Source: Bradyrhizobium sp. ORS 278 (GTDB taxonomy: Bacteria; Pseudomonadota; Alphaproteobacteria; Rhizobiales; Xanthobacteraceae). From it: a stretch of 64,000 nucleotides of DNA. Made by a program: the position numbers and the translations under genes. Location of the stretch: positions 1,550,001 to 1,614,000 of the forward strand of contig NC_009445.1 of the NCBI RefSeq assembly GCF_000026145.1. The letters run 5' to 3'. The notes under the pieces were generated by a model. The model was not told the origin of the DNA and did not search any database. It saw only the letters and a program-made list of their open reading frames with translations. This document shows positions 16,444-25,320 of this stretch, piece by piece. Position 1 is the first letter of the stretch, and each line of letters starts with the position of its first letter.

Positions 16444-18159
16444 TTATTGGACCGCGAATACGAACAGGGCGCCGCCTTCGGGGGCAGCGTTCGTCATCTT
16501 CTTGCCGATCTCGCCGAGGAAGGCCGGGATCGAGGCGGTGCGCCCGACGACGACGGCGACGTATTGCTTGCCGTCGACCGAGTAGGTCACCGGACCGGCG
16601 CCAATGCCCGAACCGAGATTCTTCTTCCACAGGATCTTGCCGCTCTTGGCGTCGATGGCGCGGAAATCACCGTGCAGATTGCCGGAGAACACAAGGCCGC
16701 CGGCGGTGCTGAGCGTGCCGCCATTGAAGGGAAGATCCTCCTGGATCGACCACACCTTCTTATTGTTCACGGGATCCCAGGCGATGAGCTCGCCGAGGAA
16801 CCCTCCCGGTCCTTCCTTGGTCGGGAATTCCGCACCGAGATAGAACACGCCGCGCTTGTAGGAGACGTCGCCGACGGACCAGTCCATGCAGACATTGTTG
16901 GCGGGGATGTAGACCAAGCCGGTGTCCGGGCTGTACGACATTGGCTGCCAATTCTTGCCGCCGATCAGGTTCGGACAGACGTCCTTGACAGGATGTCCCG
17001 GGCCCGGCCGCTTGTCCGGGTCCTCGACCGCGCGCAAGGTCGAAGTGTCCCACTTCTGCGCCCAGTTGGCGAAGACATATTTTTCCGCCGAGATCACCTT
17101 GCCCGTCTCGCGGTTGGCCACGAAGAAAAAGCCGTTGCGGTCGGCCTTCATCAGGGTCGGCACGGCCGCTCCGCCGACATTGAGGTCGGCGAGCACGGCC
17201 TCGTTGACGCCATCATAGTCCCAGGCATCGGCGGGGGTGGTCTGGATATGCCACTTGATCTTGCCGGTGTTCGGATCGAGCGCCAGTGTCGATGCGGTGT
17301 AGAGGTTCGTCAGCTTGCCGAAATCGCCATTGCCGGTCGAGCGCACGGCGGTGTTCCAGGGACCGGGATTGCTGGTGCCCCAATAGACCGTGTCGCTCTT
17401 CGGATCGTAGGAGCCGACCAGCCAAGCGGCGCCGCCGCCATGCAGGCCGGTGTCGCCCTTCCAGGTCTCGCTGCCGGGCTCGCCGGGCGCGGGCACCGTG
17501 TAGGTCTGCCACACCATCTTGCCGGAATTGATGTCGTAGGCCTGCAGCGAGCCGCGTACGCCATACTCGCCGCCTCCGAAGCCGGTGATGACCTTGTCGC
17601 GGACCACCAGGGGCGGCGAGGTGATCACCGAGCCCTGCTTGTAGTCGACCACTTTCGCGGTCCACAACTCCTTCCCGGTGGCGGCATCGAGCGCGGTCAG
17701 CTTGCCGTCGAGTCGACCGACGAACAGCTTGCCGTCGGCGTAGGTGATGCCGCGGCTGTTCACGTCGCAGCAGGCATATTGCAGCGTATCGTCCGGGATC
17801 TCCGGCTCGTAGGTCCATTTGCGTGCGCCGGTCGCGGCGTCGAGCGCATAGACGTATTTCGGTCCCCATGAGGTCGAGACGTAGAGCGTGTTGCCTATCA
17901 CGATCGGCGAGGCCTCGTTCGAGCGCAGCGAGGCCAGCGAGAATGAATAGACCAGCGACAGCTTGCCGGCGTTCTCGGTGTTGATCTCCTTGAGGGGGCT
18001 GAACCGGGTGTTGCCGTAATCATGCCCCGCCATCGCCCAGGCCCCTGGCTCGGCGGCCGCCTTCATCGCCGAATCGTTGGCGCGGACGCCAAGCGTGCCG
18101 GCAACCAGGAAGGCAACCGTCGAGATGCCCGCCAAGAATCTCCTGCTCGTGAAATTCAT
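16444..18159 (-). CDS. PQQ-dependent alcohol dehydrogenase, lanthanide (XoxF/ExaF) type
   Basis: A 571-residue periplasmic quinoprotein with an eight-bladed propeller. It has a signal peptide (about 1-27). The vicinal-cysteine disulfide is in ACCDVNSRG, Glu in GGGEYG and Asn in WGTSNPGPWN are metal ligands, and the catalytic Asp314 is followed two residues later by Asp316 (AWDYDG). In this superfamily that second Asp marks enzymes that use a lanthanide; calcium MxaF enzymes have Ala there. It oxidises a primary alcohol and passes electrons to cytochrome c, probably the fused one next door. The ATG at 18159 has GGAGGG upstream and starts the signal peptide; a longer frame upstream lacks both. 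Methanol versus ethanol preference is not readable. Confidence 0.92.
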   Translation of the reverse strand: MNFTSRRFLAGISTVAFLVAGTLGVRANDSAMKAAAEPGAWAMAGHDYGNTRFSPLKEINTENAGKLSLVYSFSLASLRSNEASPIVIGNTLYVSTSWGPKYVYALDAATGARKWTYEPEIPDDTLQYACCDVNSRGITYADGKLFVGRLDGKLTALDAATGKELWTAKVVDYKQGSVITSPPLVVRDKVITGFGGGEYGVRGSLQAYDINSGKMVWQTYTVPAPGEPGSETWKGDTGLHGGGAAWLVGSYDPKSDTVYWGTSNPGPWNTAVRSTGNGDFGKLTNLYTASTLALDPNTGKIKWHIQTTPADAWDYDGVNEAVLADLNVGGAAVPTLMKADRNGFFFVANRETGKVISAEKYVFANWAQKWDTSTLRAVEDPDKRPGPGHPVKDVCPNLIGGKNWQPMSYSPDTGLVYIPANNVCMDWSVGDVSYKRGVFYLGAEFPTKEGPGGFLGELIAWDPVNNKKVWSIQEDLPFNGGTLSTAGGLVFSGNLHGDFRAIDAKSGKILWKKNLGSGIGAGPVTYSVDGKQYVAVVVGRTASIPAFLGEIGKKMTNAAPEGGALFVFAVQ

Positions 18160-18533
18160 CAGTTCCCTCCGCATGTGTCTTTGTTGTGGTTGTGTGACGT
18201 GTGCGCGCCACCCCCCCGGGATGTGCAGTCGCGCTGCAAGCACCGAGCGGGATTACAGCATCAGCTCAGCCGCGCTCTCATAGGCGGAAGGTAGTAGGCC
18301 GGGGAAACGGAGTTCAGCGACGATTCTTCAACCGTGGCGGAGGCTTAGGCCAGGCTTTTGATGGCGGGAGCGGCGTCGGTGTGGTACGGGCACGTGTATC
18401 CGTATAGTCATGGGACCAGCCGCGAACGCAATCGCGTCGGTGCTTGCGGCGCGCGCCGCGTCAGGTCTTCTGAGCACGGGGTGAAATAGGTTTGCGCTCG
18501 AACCGAGCCGGGTGAGCGTTTGGGGCATCGCCG
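18160..18533. promoter_or_regulatory. Divergent intergenic region upstream of the PQQ dehydrogenase
   Basis: About 374 bases between the divergent starts at 18159 and 18534. It must hold the promoter of the minus-strand dehydrogenase operon. I see no convincing sigma-54 element or operator palindrome. A C-run sits at 18211-18219. No coding features are present. Confidence 0.4.
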
Positions 18534-19901
18534 ATGACATCGAACGAGCTGAGCGTGGTGCTATCGTCCGAACAGATCGAAGCATCGGCGCGGGGCGCCT
18601 TGGCCGAGGCTCAGGCGGGGAATGCCGAGGCTGCGTTGCGAGCGTTGGCCCCCCTGCGCAAGGCGCAGCCGCGTCAGAGCGAAGCCGCCATGGCGCTGCT
18701 GTGGATCGTCGATCAGTTCTGCCTGCCGCGCGACGTCGCGGCTGAGATCGTCGGCGACATCGCCCGGTGCCACGACCAGGATGTCGATGTCCTCGTCGCG
18801 CTCGGTCGCTGCCTCGAAGCCGTGCGGGATGTCGATGATCTCAATGCGCCGCCGCCCGACAATGCGCTCTTCGTCACAGTGTTCGAGCGGCTGCGTAGCC
18901 TGGCGGCCGTTGGCCAGGGAACGTCCGAGCATGAGCCGTTGCTCAACGCACTGGCGACAGCCGCGCGCATGCTGGCGCGTCAGCATGACGAGACGGCGGA
19001 ACGCAGCTACCGCGCCCTGACCGAGATCGATCCGCGCAACCCCGAATATCACTATGGGTTGGGACTGTTCTACAAGACGCGCGGCCGGTTCGCCGACGGC
19101 TTGATCGCGAACCAGGTCGCGTCCAGCCTGCTGGACGAGCCCGTCCAGAGCTATCAATGGAATCTCGGCATCTGCGCCACCGGCGCCGGACATGCCGCCG
19201 TCGCGCTCGATGTCTGGAAAAGCCTTGGATTGGACATCGCACCCGGCCGCTTCGGCCTGCCCGAATGTCGGCTCGGTCAATGCAAGGTGAAGCTGGCCGA
19301 GCGGCCGCTCGCCGAGCGCTCGGCCGACAACGACGATCCCGGCATGGAGGAGACGATCTGGATCGAACGGCTGAGCCCCTGCCACGGCATCATCCGCAGC
19401 GTGCTCTACCAGCGGCTCGGCGTGAATTACGGCGACGTCGTTCTGTTCGATGGCGCGCCGATGACCCATCACACCTATGGTGAGCTGAAGATCCCGGTGT
19501 TCCCGCATCTGGCGACGCTGATCCGCCGCAGCTATCAAGTCTTCGACTTCGCCGGGACCCAGGAGTCAGACAGGCAACTCGCCGACCTCAGCGATCAACT
19601 TGAGGATGACGCGGTGATCTACTCACATTCCGAGTCGGTCGAGATGCTGTGCGCGAACTGCTGGCGCGATCCTGGACGTGATCACGACACCCATGAGCGG
19701 ATGGAGAAGCATGTGGTGAGAGGGAAGATCGCAGCCCCGCCCAGCATGGATCCGAGGAGCCTGCTAAATCGTATCGACGCCGCGATCGCGCGGCAGGAGC
19801 AGCCATGCCAGATCTATGCTCCGGATCTCTGCAACGCGGCAGGTCTGACGGCACGAGAGGCGGTTGATCGGCGGCGGTTCGATTTGCTGATGAGGAACTA
19901 G
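18534..19901 (+). CDS. TPR-like protein of unknown function
   Basis: A 455-residue soluble protein with no signal peptide. The N-terminal 270 residues are helical and Ala/Leu-rich, with TPR-like units (for example AAMALLWIVDQFCL and NPEYHYGLGLFYKTRGRFADG). The C-terminal half contains a compact block with ETIWIERLSPCHGIIRSVLY and VNYGDVVLFDGAPMTHHTYG. I do not recognise the family. It is divergent from the PQQ dehydrogenase operon, so a link to alcohol oxidation is possible but unproven. The ATG at 18534 has no strong ribosome-binding site. A stop at 19901 leaves 59 bases to dinB, which is convergent. Confidence 0.7.
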   Translation: MTSNELSVVLSSEQIEASARGALAEAQAGNAEAALRALAPLRKAQPRQSEAAMALLWIVDQFCLPRDVAAEIVGDIARCHDQDVDVLVALGRCLEAVRDVDDLNAPPPDNALFVTVFERLRSLAAVGQGTSEHEPLLNALATAARMLARQHDETAERSYRALTEIDPRNPEYHYGLGLFYKTRGRFADGLIANQVASSLLDEPVQSYQWNLGICATGAGHAAVALDVWKSLGLDIAPGRFGLPECRLGQCKVKLAERPLAERSADNDDPGMEETIWIERLSPCHGIIRSVLYQRLGVNYGDVVLFDGAPMTHHTYGELKIPVFPHLATLIRRSYQVFDFAGTQESDRQLADLSDQLEDDAVIYSHSESVEMLCANCWRDPGRDHDTHERMEKHVVRGKIAAPPSMDPRSLLNRIDAAIARQEQPCQIYAPDLCNAAGLTAREAVDRRRFDLLMRN

Positions 19902-19960
19902 CGATCGCTTGCGCGCGACGCCGTCACCGCGCAGGCGCTTTTTGCTCCGCCAATCGCGGC

Positions 19961-21067
19961 TCAGATCGGCATGGCCAGCTGCGTCTCGACGACCGCCTCC
20001 GCCTCCTGCAGCGATGACAGCGAGACGCCGAGCAGACGTACCGGCTTGGGCAACGGCAGCTCGGCCTGAAGCAGCGCCAGCGACAGGCGCTCGAGTTCCG
20101 CGCGGCTGGAGACCGCCGTCGCAACGGACCTGCTGCGCGTGATGACGTCGAAGTCGGCGAACTTGACCTTCAACGTGACCGTTCGCCCTCTGTTGCCGGT
20201 CGCGTCACAGTGGCGCCAGACCTTGTCGATCAGGGGCTGCAACTCGGCCGCCATCGGCTCGAACTCGATCAGGTCGGTGGCGAACGTGTTCTCCGCGCCG
20301 ATCGATTTGCGGATGCGGTTGGCCCTGACCGGGCGATGATCGATCCCGCGCGAGATCCAATAATAGTAGCTGCCTGCCTTTCCGAAGTGCTGCTGCAGGA
20401 ACGGCAAGGTCTGATTGCGGATGTCGAGGCCGGTGTGAATTCCGAGCGCATTGAACTTGGCGGCGGTTGCCGGGCCGATGCCGTGAAACCTGCCGACCGG
20501 CAGCCCCTCGACGAACGCCGCGCCCGTCTCCGGAGAGATCACATATTGGCCGTTCGGCTTGCGATGATCCGAGGCGAGCTTTGCCAGGAATTTGTTGTAG
20601 GAGATCCCGGCGGAAGCGTTGAGGCCGGTCTCCGCCTTGATCCTGGCGCGGATCTGCAAGGCAATGTCGCGGGCGAGCGGGATGCCCTGCAGATTGTCGG
20701 TGACGTCGAGATAGGCTTCGTCGAGCGACAGCGGCTCGATGATCGGCGTGTGCTCGGCGAAGATCGCGCGAATCTGCTGGCTGATCGCCTTGTAGACCTC
20801 GAATCGCGGCTTGACGAAGATCAGGTCGGGACAGAGCCGCTTGGCGGTCATCGACGGCATCGCCGAGCGCACGCCGAACTTGCGCGCCTCATAGCTCGCG
20901 GCCGCCACCACGCCGCGCTCGCGTGAGCCGCCGACGGCCACGGGCCTGCCGCGCAGCTCGGGATTGTCCCGCTGCTCGACCGACGCATAGAATGCATCCA
21001 TGTCGATGTGGATGATCTTGCGGATGGCCGTCGGCGCGGCATCCGGGTCCGGACCGGAGCTTGGCAT
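19961..21067 (-). CDS. dinB: DNA polymerase IV (Y-family translesion polymerase)
   Basis: A 368-residue polymerase, normal length for DinB. Catalytic carboxylates lie in IIHIDMDAFYASVEQRD and LSLDEAYLDV. The steric-gate region and the helix-hairpin-helix segment (PVGRFHGIGPATAAKFNALG) are present, followed by the little-finger domain. The short C-terminus, QEAEAVVETQLAMPI, is not a canonical clamp-binding ending, so the beta-clamp peptide, if present, is internal. It copies past damaged template with low fidelity. No LexA box is evident in the roughly 270-base upstream region. It appears to be a single-gene unit. Confidence 0.93.
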   Translation of the reverse strand: MPSSGPDPDAAPTAIRKIIHIDMDAFYASVEQRDNPELRGRPVAVGGSRERGVVAAASYEARKFGVRSAMPSMTAKRLCPDLIFVKPRFEVYKAISQQIRAIFAEHTPIIEPLSLDEAYLDVTDNLQGIPLARDIALQIRARIKAETGLNASAGISYNKFLAKLASDHRKPNGQYVISPETGAAFVEGLPVGRFHGIGPATAAKFNALGIHTGLDIRNQTLPFLQQHFGKAGSYYYWISRGIDHRPVRANRIRKSIGAENTFATDLIEFEPMAAELQPLIDKVWRHCDATGNRGRTVTLKVKFADFDVITRSRSVATAVSSRAELERLSLALLQAELPLPKPVRLLGVSLSSLQEAEAVVETQLAMPI

Positions 21068-21151
21068 GAGAGAGATGTATCAGAGCCAGGCGCCAAAGTC
21101 TGTCAGCAGGGCTTGTTCGGCTTTGCCGGTGCGGCCGCTCCAAGCTCCGCC

Positions 21152-21180
21152 GTCGTCCCGGCCTTGAGCCGGGACCCGTA
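21152..21180. repeat. Short palindromic repeat (GTCGTCCCGG family)
   Basis: GTCCCGGCCTTGAGCCGGGAC forms a hairpin (stem GTCCCGGC/GCCGGGAC). It belongs to the same family as 5485-5614 but is a single arm. It lies between divergent dinB and the ribonuclease Z gene. Confidence 0.65.
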
Positions 21181-21334
21181 CCCCCAGGGAGTGGTTTGGG
21201 GCGGGCTTGGCGGCGCGATGAGGTTGGCAAGTGGAAGAAGGACGTCGAATTGATCCCGATGAGACAGCCGGCGCAGGTGCCAGGGGCAGACCCGCGGATG
21301 CTCTTTTGGCCAGATCCGTTGTAACGTCGCGTCG

Positions 21335-22240
21335 ATGTTCGAGCTGATCTTCCTGGGAACCTCGGCGAGCGTCCCGTCGCATGACCGCAACCATCCGGGG
21401 CTTCTGGTCCAGGCCGGCGGGCAGCGGATTCTGGTCGATTGCGGCGAGGGCATTCAGCGCCAGCTGCTGGCGAGCGGGGCGGGATTTCGCCGGCTCGACC
21501 GCATCCTGCTGACCCACGGGCATCTCGACCATGTCCTTGGCATTCCCGGATTGTTTTCCACCCTGCGGCTGCGCCGGAGTGCCGACGTCATGAGCGTTCA
21601 TGGCAGCCCGGGTACAATCGACGTGGTCATTCGCATGCTCGCAGGGCTGTGGGGCGACGGCCGCGCGCCCATTCCGCTTGAACTCGTGCCGCTCACACCC
21701 GGGCAGGTCCTCGACGCCGGCGCGTTCACGATCAACTGTTTCGCGGTCCGGCATCGCGACACCGACAGCTTCGGCTTTGAATTCGTTAGCCCGGCTCGCC
21801 GTCATCTGCTGCCGGAGCGCCTCGCGGCTCTCGCGGTGCCGGATGGGCCGATTCGAAAGACATTGGCGGACGGATACCCGGTCACGCTCGATGACGGCCG
21901 AATCGTTACTCCTGAGGACGTCCTCGGGACCCCGGGTGGCGGGAAAAAACTCGTGATTGTCGGTGACACCGAAACCACCGATGGTCTGCAGGCGCACGTC
22001 CGCGGCGCGGATCTGCTGGTGATCGAGGCGACGTTTCTCCAACGCGATTCCGCGACCGCGCGCGACTATGGTCACTTGACGGCGGCAGAGGCGGCCGCGC
22101 TTGCAGCCTCCGGCAATGTCGGTCAGCTCGTGCTGAACCACATCTCCGGCCGCTATCCCGACGAAGAGATTCTGGCGGAGGCCAGGTCGATTTTCCCGGC
22201 CACCCGGATCGCGTCGGACTTCGACCGATTGACCGTGTAG
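21335..22240 (+). CDS. rnz: Ribonuclease Z-type metallo-beta-lactamase-fold nuclease
   Basis: A 301-residue MBL-fold protein of RNase Z length. The opening FELIFLGTSASVPSHDRNHP is typical of RNase Z. The zinc motif THGHLDH is at residues 60-66, and further ligands are in VRHRDTDSFG, IVGDTE and LVLNHISGRY. The flexible exosite arm of RNase Z is shortened or diverged here. The family removes 3' trailers from tRNA precursors lacking encoded CCA and also acts on other RNAs. The local tRNA-Val gene does encode CCA, so the enzyme's main substrates may be elsewhere. The start has no strong Shine-Dalgarno sequence but fits the family exactly. Confidence 0.85.
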   Translation: MFELIFLGTSASVPSHDRNHPGLLVQAGGQRILVDCGEGIQRQLLASGAGFRRLDRILLTHGHLDHVLGIPGLFSTLRLRRSADVMSVHGSPGTIDVVIRMLAGLWGDGRAPIPLELVPLTPGQVLDAGAFTINCFAVRHRDTDSFGFEFVSPARRHLLPERLAALAVPDGPIRKTLADGYPVTLDDGRIVTPEDVLGTPGGGKKLVIVGDTETTDGLQAHVRGADLLVIEATFLQRDSATARDYGHLTAAEAAALAASGNVGQLVLNHISGRYPDEEILAEARSIFPATRIASDFDRLTV

Positions 22241-22489
22241 CTGTTCGCAGCGCCCGCCAGGTCACTCGTCGCTTCGAGAGGGGCCGCATCGGCCGACCTC
22301 GAGCACGCCGCAGGGATTGGAACGGAGGTCTCGTCAACGGTTTTGAACGGCTGCAAACGCTGCTTTGCGTCGGGTCCCGTGAACGCGACAAAGATGCGGT
22401 GACCGCCGCCTCGGTGTCGCAACGCGCAATGATCGATTCTATGATAGGGGCCCGCGAAGCAGGACGAGCGCCATTCGCTGACATCGGGG

Positions 22490-24394
22490 GTGACATTGAA
22501 CGACGACAAGGCTTCGATGAACGCAAACCTTGCGCATCAACCGCCGCAAGGCCGGCTCAGCCTGCTTGCACTGTCGGCGCTTGGCATCGTGTTCGGCGAC
22601 ATCGGCACGAGTCCGCTGTATACGTTCAAGACGATCCTCGGCACCGGCGGGCAGCCGACAGGCGCCGCCGCCGTGCTCGGCGCGCTGTCGCTGGTGATCT
22701 GGACGCTGTTCATCATCACGACTGTGAAATACGTGATGTTCGCGATGCGCGTCGACAATGACGGCGAGGGCGGCATCCTGGCGCTGATGGCATTGCTCGG
22801 CGTGAAGCGCCAGCGTCGGCCGACGATCGTCGCGCTCGGCCTGTTCGGCGCGGCGCTGATCTATGGCGACGGCGCGATCACGCCGGCCATTTCCGTGCTC
22901 TCGGCGCTCGAAGGCCTGAACATGGCGGCGCCCGCGCTGCAGCCTTATGTCGTGCCGGCGGCCGTCGTGATTCTGCTCGCGCTGTTCGCGATCCAGTCGC
23001 GCGGCACGGCCTCGATCGGGCGTCTGTTCGGGCCGGTCATGCTGCTGTGGTTCGTGACCATCGCGGTGTTGGGACTGGTTGGGATCGCCAGGCACCCAAC
23101 GGTGTTCGCGGCGATCAATCCGAGCTACGGATTGTCTTATCTGGTGTCCAACGGCGCCACCGGCTTCTTGGTGCTCGGCTCGGTGTTCCTGTGCGTGACC
23201 GGCGCGGAGGCGCTCTACGCCGACATGGGGCATTTCGGCGCCGGACCGATCAAGCTCGCCTGGTTTGCGGTCGTCTTTCCCAGCCTGATCATCAACTACG
23301 CCGGCCAGGCGGCGCTGGTGATCGACGGCGCGCCGACGGATGGCAACATCTTCTTCAGGCTCTGCCCGGACGGGCTGCTGCTGCCGCTGATCGGGCTCGC
23401 GACCTTGGCGACCATCATCGCCAGCCAGTCGGTCATTACCGGTGCATTCTCCATGACCCGGCAGGCGATCCAGCTCGGCTGGATGCCGCGGCTCGCGATC
23501 AAGCAGACCTCGTCGGAAGGCTACGGCCAGATCTATGTCGGGGCGGTCAACTGGCTCTTGATGCTCGTCACTGTGAGCCTGACGATCGGGTTCGGCAAGT
23601 CCGACAATCTGGCGTCGGCCTATGGCATCGCGGTGTCGCTGACGATGCTGATGACGTCGGCGCTGCTGTTCATCGCCATGCGCGAGATCTGGCAGTGGAG
23701 TCTGCTTGCGGCCGGCGCGGTGGCGGGCGTCTTCCTGACCATCGACAGCGCATTCTTCCTGGCCAATCTGACCAAGATCGCCGAGGGCGGCTACGTGCCG
23801 CTGCTGCTGGCGACCAGCGTCTATGGCCTGATGTGGATCTGGCACCGGGGGGCTGCGGCCGTGGCCGAACGCATGCGCGAGCGGCTGATCCCGGTGGCGC
23901 AGTTCATGGCCGACATCGCCGAGAAGAAGGTCCCCAGGGTCCCCGGCACGGCGGTGTTCCTGACCCGGACGGAGCGCGGCGCGCCGCCGGTGATGCTCTG
24001 GCACGTCAAGCACAACCGCGCGCTACATGAGCATCTGCTGGTGCTGCGGGTGGAGGTGATCTCGATTCCCTGGGTCGCCCCGGATGACCGGCTGAAGATC
24101 GAGGAGCTCGCGCCGAATGTCTGGCGTGCCGAGGCGACATTCGGCTTCATGGAGCGGCCTCACATTCCCGAATTGCTCAAGGCCAGCAAGGCGCGCGGCT
24201 GCCGCATCGATCTCGACGATATCACCTACTATGTCGGGCACGAAACGGTGACCGCGCGCGACGATGGCAAAGGCCTGCCGGCGTGGCAGGAGCAATTGTT
24301 CGCCGCCATGGAGCGCAACTCGCTCCACGTCAGCGACTTCTTCAGCCTGCCACGCGACAGCGTCGTGGAGATCGGCCGGCAGGTGGCGATTTGA
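22490..24394 (+). CDS. kup: Kup/HAK/KT-type potassium uptake transporter
   Basis: A 634-residue inner-membrane protein with about twelve transmembrane segments in the first 445 residues and a cytoplasmic C-terminal domain. GIVFGDIGTSPLYTFK is the family signature in the first membrane segment, and YGDGAITPAISVLSALEG is the second. It imports potassium, probably with protons. The GTG at 22490 gives a short hydrophilic leader; the in-frame ATG at 22517 is equally plausible. Rhizobia often carry several kup copies. It stands alone, with no regulatory gene nearby. Confidence 0.93.
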   Translation: MTLNDDKASMNANLAHQPPQGRLSLLALSALGIVFGDIGTSPLYTFKTILGTGGQPTGAAAVLGALSLVIWTLFIITTVKYVMFAMRVDNDGEGGILALMALLGVKRQRRPTIVALGLFGAALIYGDGAITPAISVLSALEGLNMAAPALQPYVVPAAVVILLALFAIQSRGTASIGRLFGPVMLLWFVTIAVLGLVGIARHPTVFAAINPSYGLSYLVSNGATGFLVLGSVFLCVTGAEALYADMGHFGAGPIKLAWFAVVFPSLIINYAGQAALVIDGAPTDGNIFFRLCPDGLLLPLIGLATLATIIASQSVITGAFSMTRQAIQLGWMPRLAIKQTSSEGYGQIYVGAVNWLLMLVTVSLTIGFGKSDNLASAYGIAVSLTMLMTSALLFIAMREIWQWSLLAAGAVAGVFLTIDSAFFLANLTKIAEGGYVPLLLATSVYGLMWIWHRGAAAVAERMRERLIPVAQFMADIAEKKVPRVPGTAVFLTRTERGAPPVMLWHVKHNRALHEHLLVLRVEVISIPWVAPDDRLKIEELAPNVWRAEATFGFMERPHIPELLKASKARGCRIDLDDITYYVGHETVTARDDGKGLPAWQEQLFAAMERNSLHVSDFFSLPRDSVVEIGRQVAI

Positions 24395-24505
24395 TCGCAG
24401 CTGAGCGCTGACGCTATGCTCGCGATTGCTGTGGCTGACGAACGACGGCGGATCGACTCACTTGGGGACCGGGGGCTGTGCTCGGCGCGTGCGATGGGGG
24501 ACGGG

Positions 24506-24937
24506 ATGAAGCTTTCAAGGATTGCGATTGGGATATCACTCGGCCTGTTGGCCATGGCCCGGCCGGCCAAGGCCGAGACCGTGTATTATCTTCATGGCCC
24601 GGGCGGCAACGTCGCGGCGCACATCTACAAGTACACGCAAGTGAATCAACACTACGATCGCGTCGTCATCGACGGACAATGCAAATCCGCCTGCACGACG
24701 GTCCTGGGTGTCGTTCCGCTCAACAAGATCTGCATCGCGCCGCGCGGCTATTTCATGTTTCACGCCGCTCACAACAGCGACCGGAGCTTCAACTTCGGGC
24801 TCACCCAACTGATGATGCAGGCCTATGCACCGGAAGTCCGCGACTGGGTGATCCGACATCACGCCCTCGAGCATGTCGATCCCTACACGTATCTCTACCC
24901 GAAGGACGTCGCCTTCATCCGGCATTGCGCGCGATGA
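24506..24937 (+). CDS. Small exported ClpP/SppA-like protein
   Basis: A 143-residue protein with a signal peptide (about 1-23, ending PAKA). The sequence VVIDGQCKSACTTVLGV followed by RGYFMFHAAH matches a rhizobial family of miniature ClpP/SppA-fold proteins. The Ser in KSACT takes the place of the nucleophile and the His in FHAAH that of the catalytic base. Paired cysteines (CKSAC, Cys near KICIAP, terminal HCAR) suggest disulfides. A protease role is plausible but untested. GGGGGA lies upstream of the ATG at 24506, which begins the signal peptide, so the upstream part of the frame is discarded. Confidence 0.68.
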   Translation: MKLSRIAIGISLGLLAMARPAKAETVYYLHGPGGNVAAHIYKYTQVNQHYDRVVIDGQCKSACTTVLGVVPLNKICIAPRGYFMFHAAHNSDRSFNFGLTQLMMQAYAPEVRDWVIRHHALEHVDPYTYLYPKDVAFIRHCAR

Positions 24938-25019
24938 TGAGCTGTTGAGCGAGCTTGCGCGGCGGGGAGATTTGAACGGTCAAGCAATCCGTCGCCCGGG
25001 ATCGTCGGTCAATCAAGAA

Positions 25020-25094
25020 TGGTGGGCGCACAAGGGATCGAACCTTGGACCTCTCCCGTGTGAAGGGAACGCTCTCCCGCTGAGCTATGCGCCC
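25020..25094 (-). tRNA. tRNA-Val (anticodon CAC)
   Basis: Read on the minus strand the cloverleaf is complete. It has a seven-base acceptor stem GGGCGCA/TGCGCCC, D arm GCTC...GAGC, anticodon stem TTCCC/GGGAG with loop TTCACAC giving anticodon CAC, T arm CAAGG-TTCGATC-CCTTG, and an encoded ACCA end. It reads GUG codons, which are frequent in this GC-rich genome. The tRNA stands alone between the ClpP-like gene and the coiled-coil protein gene. No integrase or att-site duplication is visible beside it. Confidence 0.96.
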
Positions 25095-25320
25095 GGATCC
25101 CCGTGGCTGCCCAGGCCAAAGGCCGTAACGGGCAGCTGCCGAAGCAGTCCGTCGAAGCCCGCGATTTACGAAGCGCGGGCGGGGGGTGTCAAGGATTTGC
25201 GGCGGGGTTGGCGAGGAAAACTGCGCGGGGCTGCCGCGCTGCGTCCGACCGAACGGGAAATCGGCGGTTTGATGACCCACCCTGGGCTGGATGCCAGCCA
25301 GGCGGACATGCGAGCCGTCC

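Noticed and set aside
18160..18533. Sigma-54 promoter or clear operator for the PQQ dehydrogenase operon
   Set aside because: No TGGCAC-N5-TTGC match and no convincing palindrome was found in the divergent region.
21335..22240. Alternative call as an arylsulfatase-like MBL protein
   Set aside because: The opening LGTSASVPSHDRNHP and the order of zinc motifs fit RNase Z better, although the short exosite keeps some doubt.
25020..25094. Possible integration site at the tRNA-Val gene
   Set aside because: No integrase gene, no duplicated tRNA 3' end and no change in composition on either side were seen.
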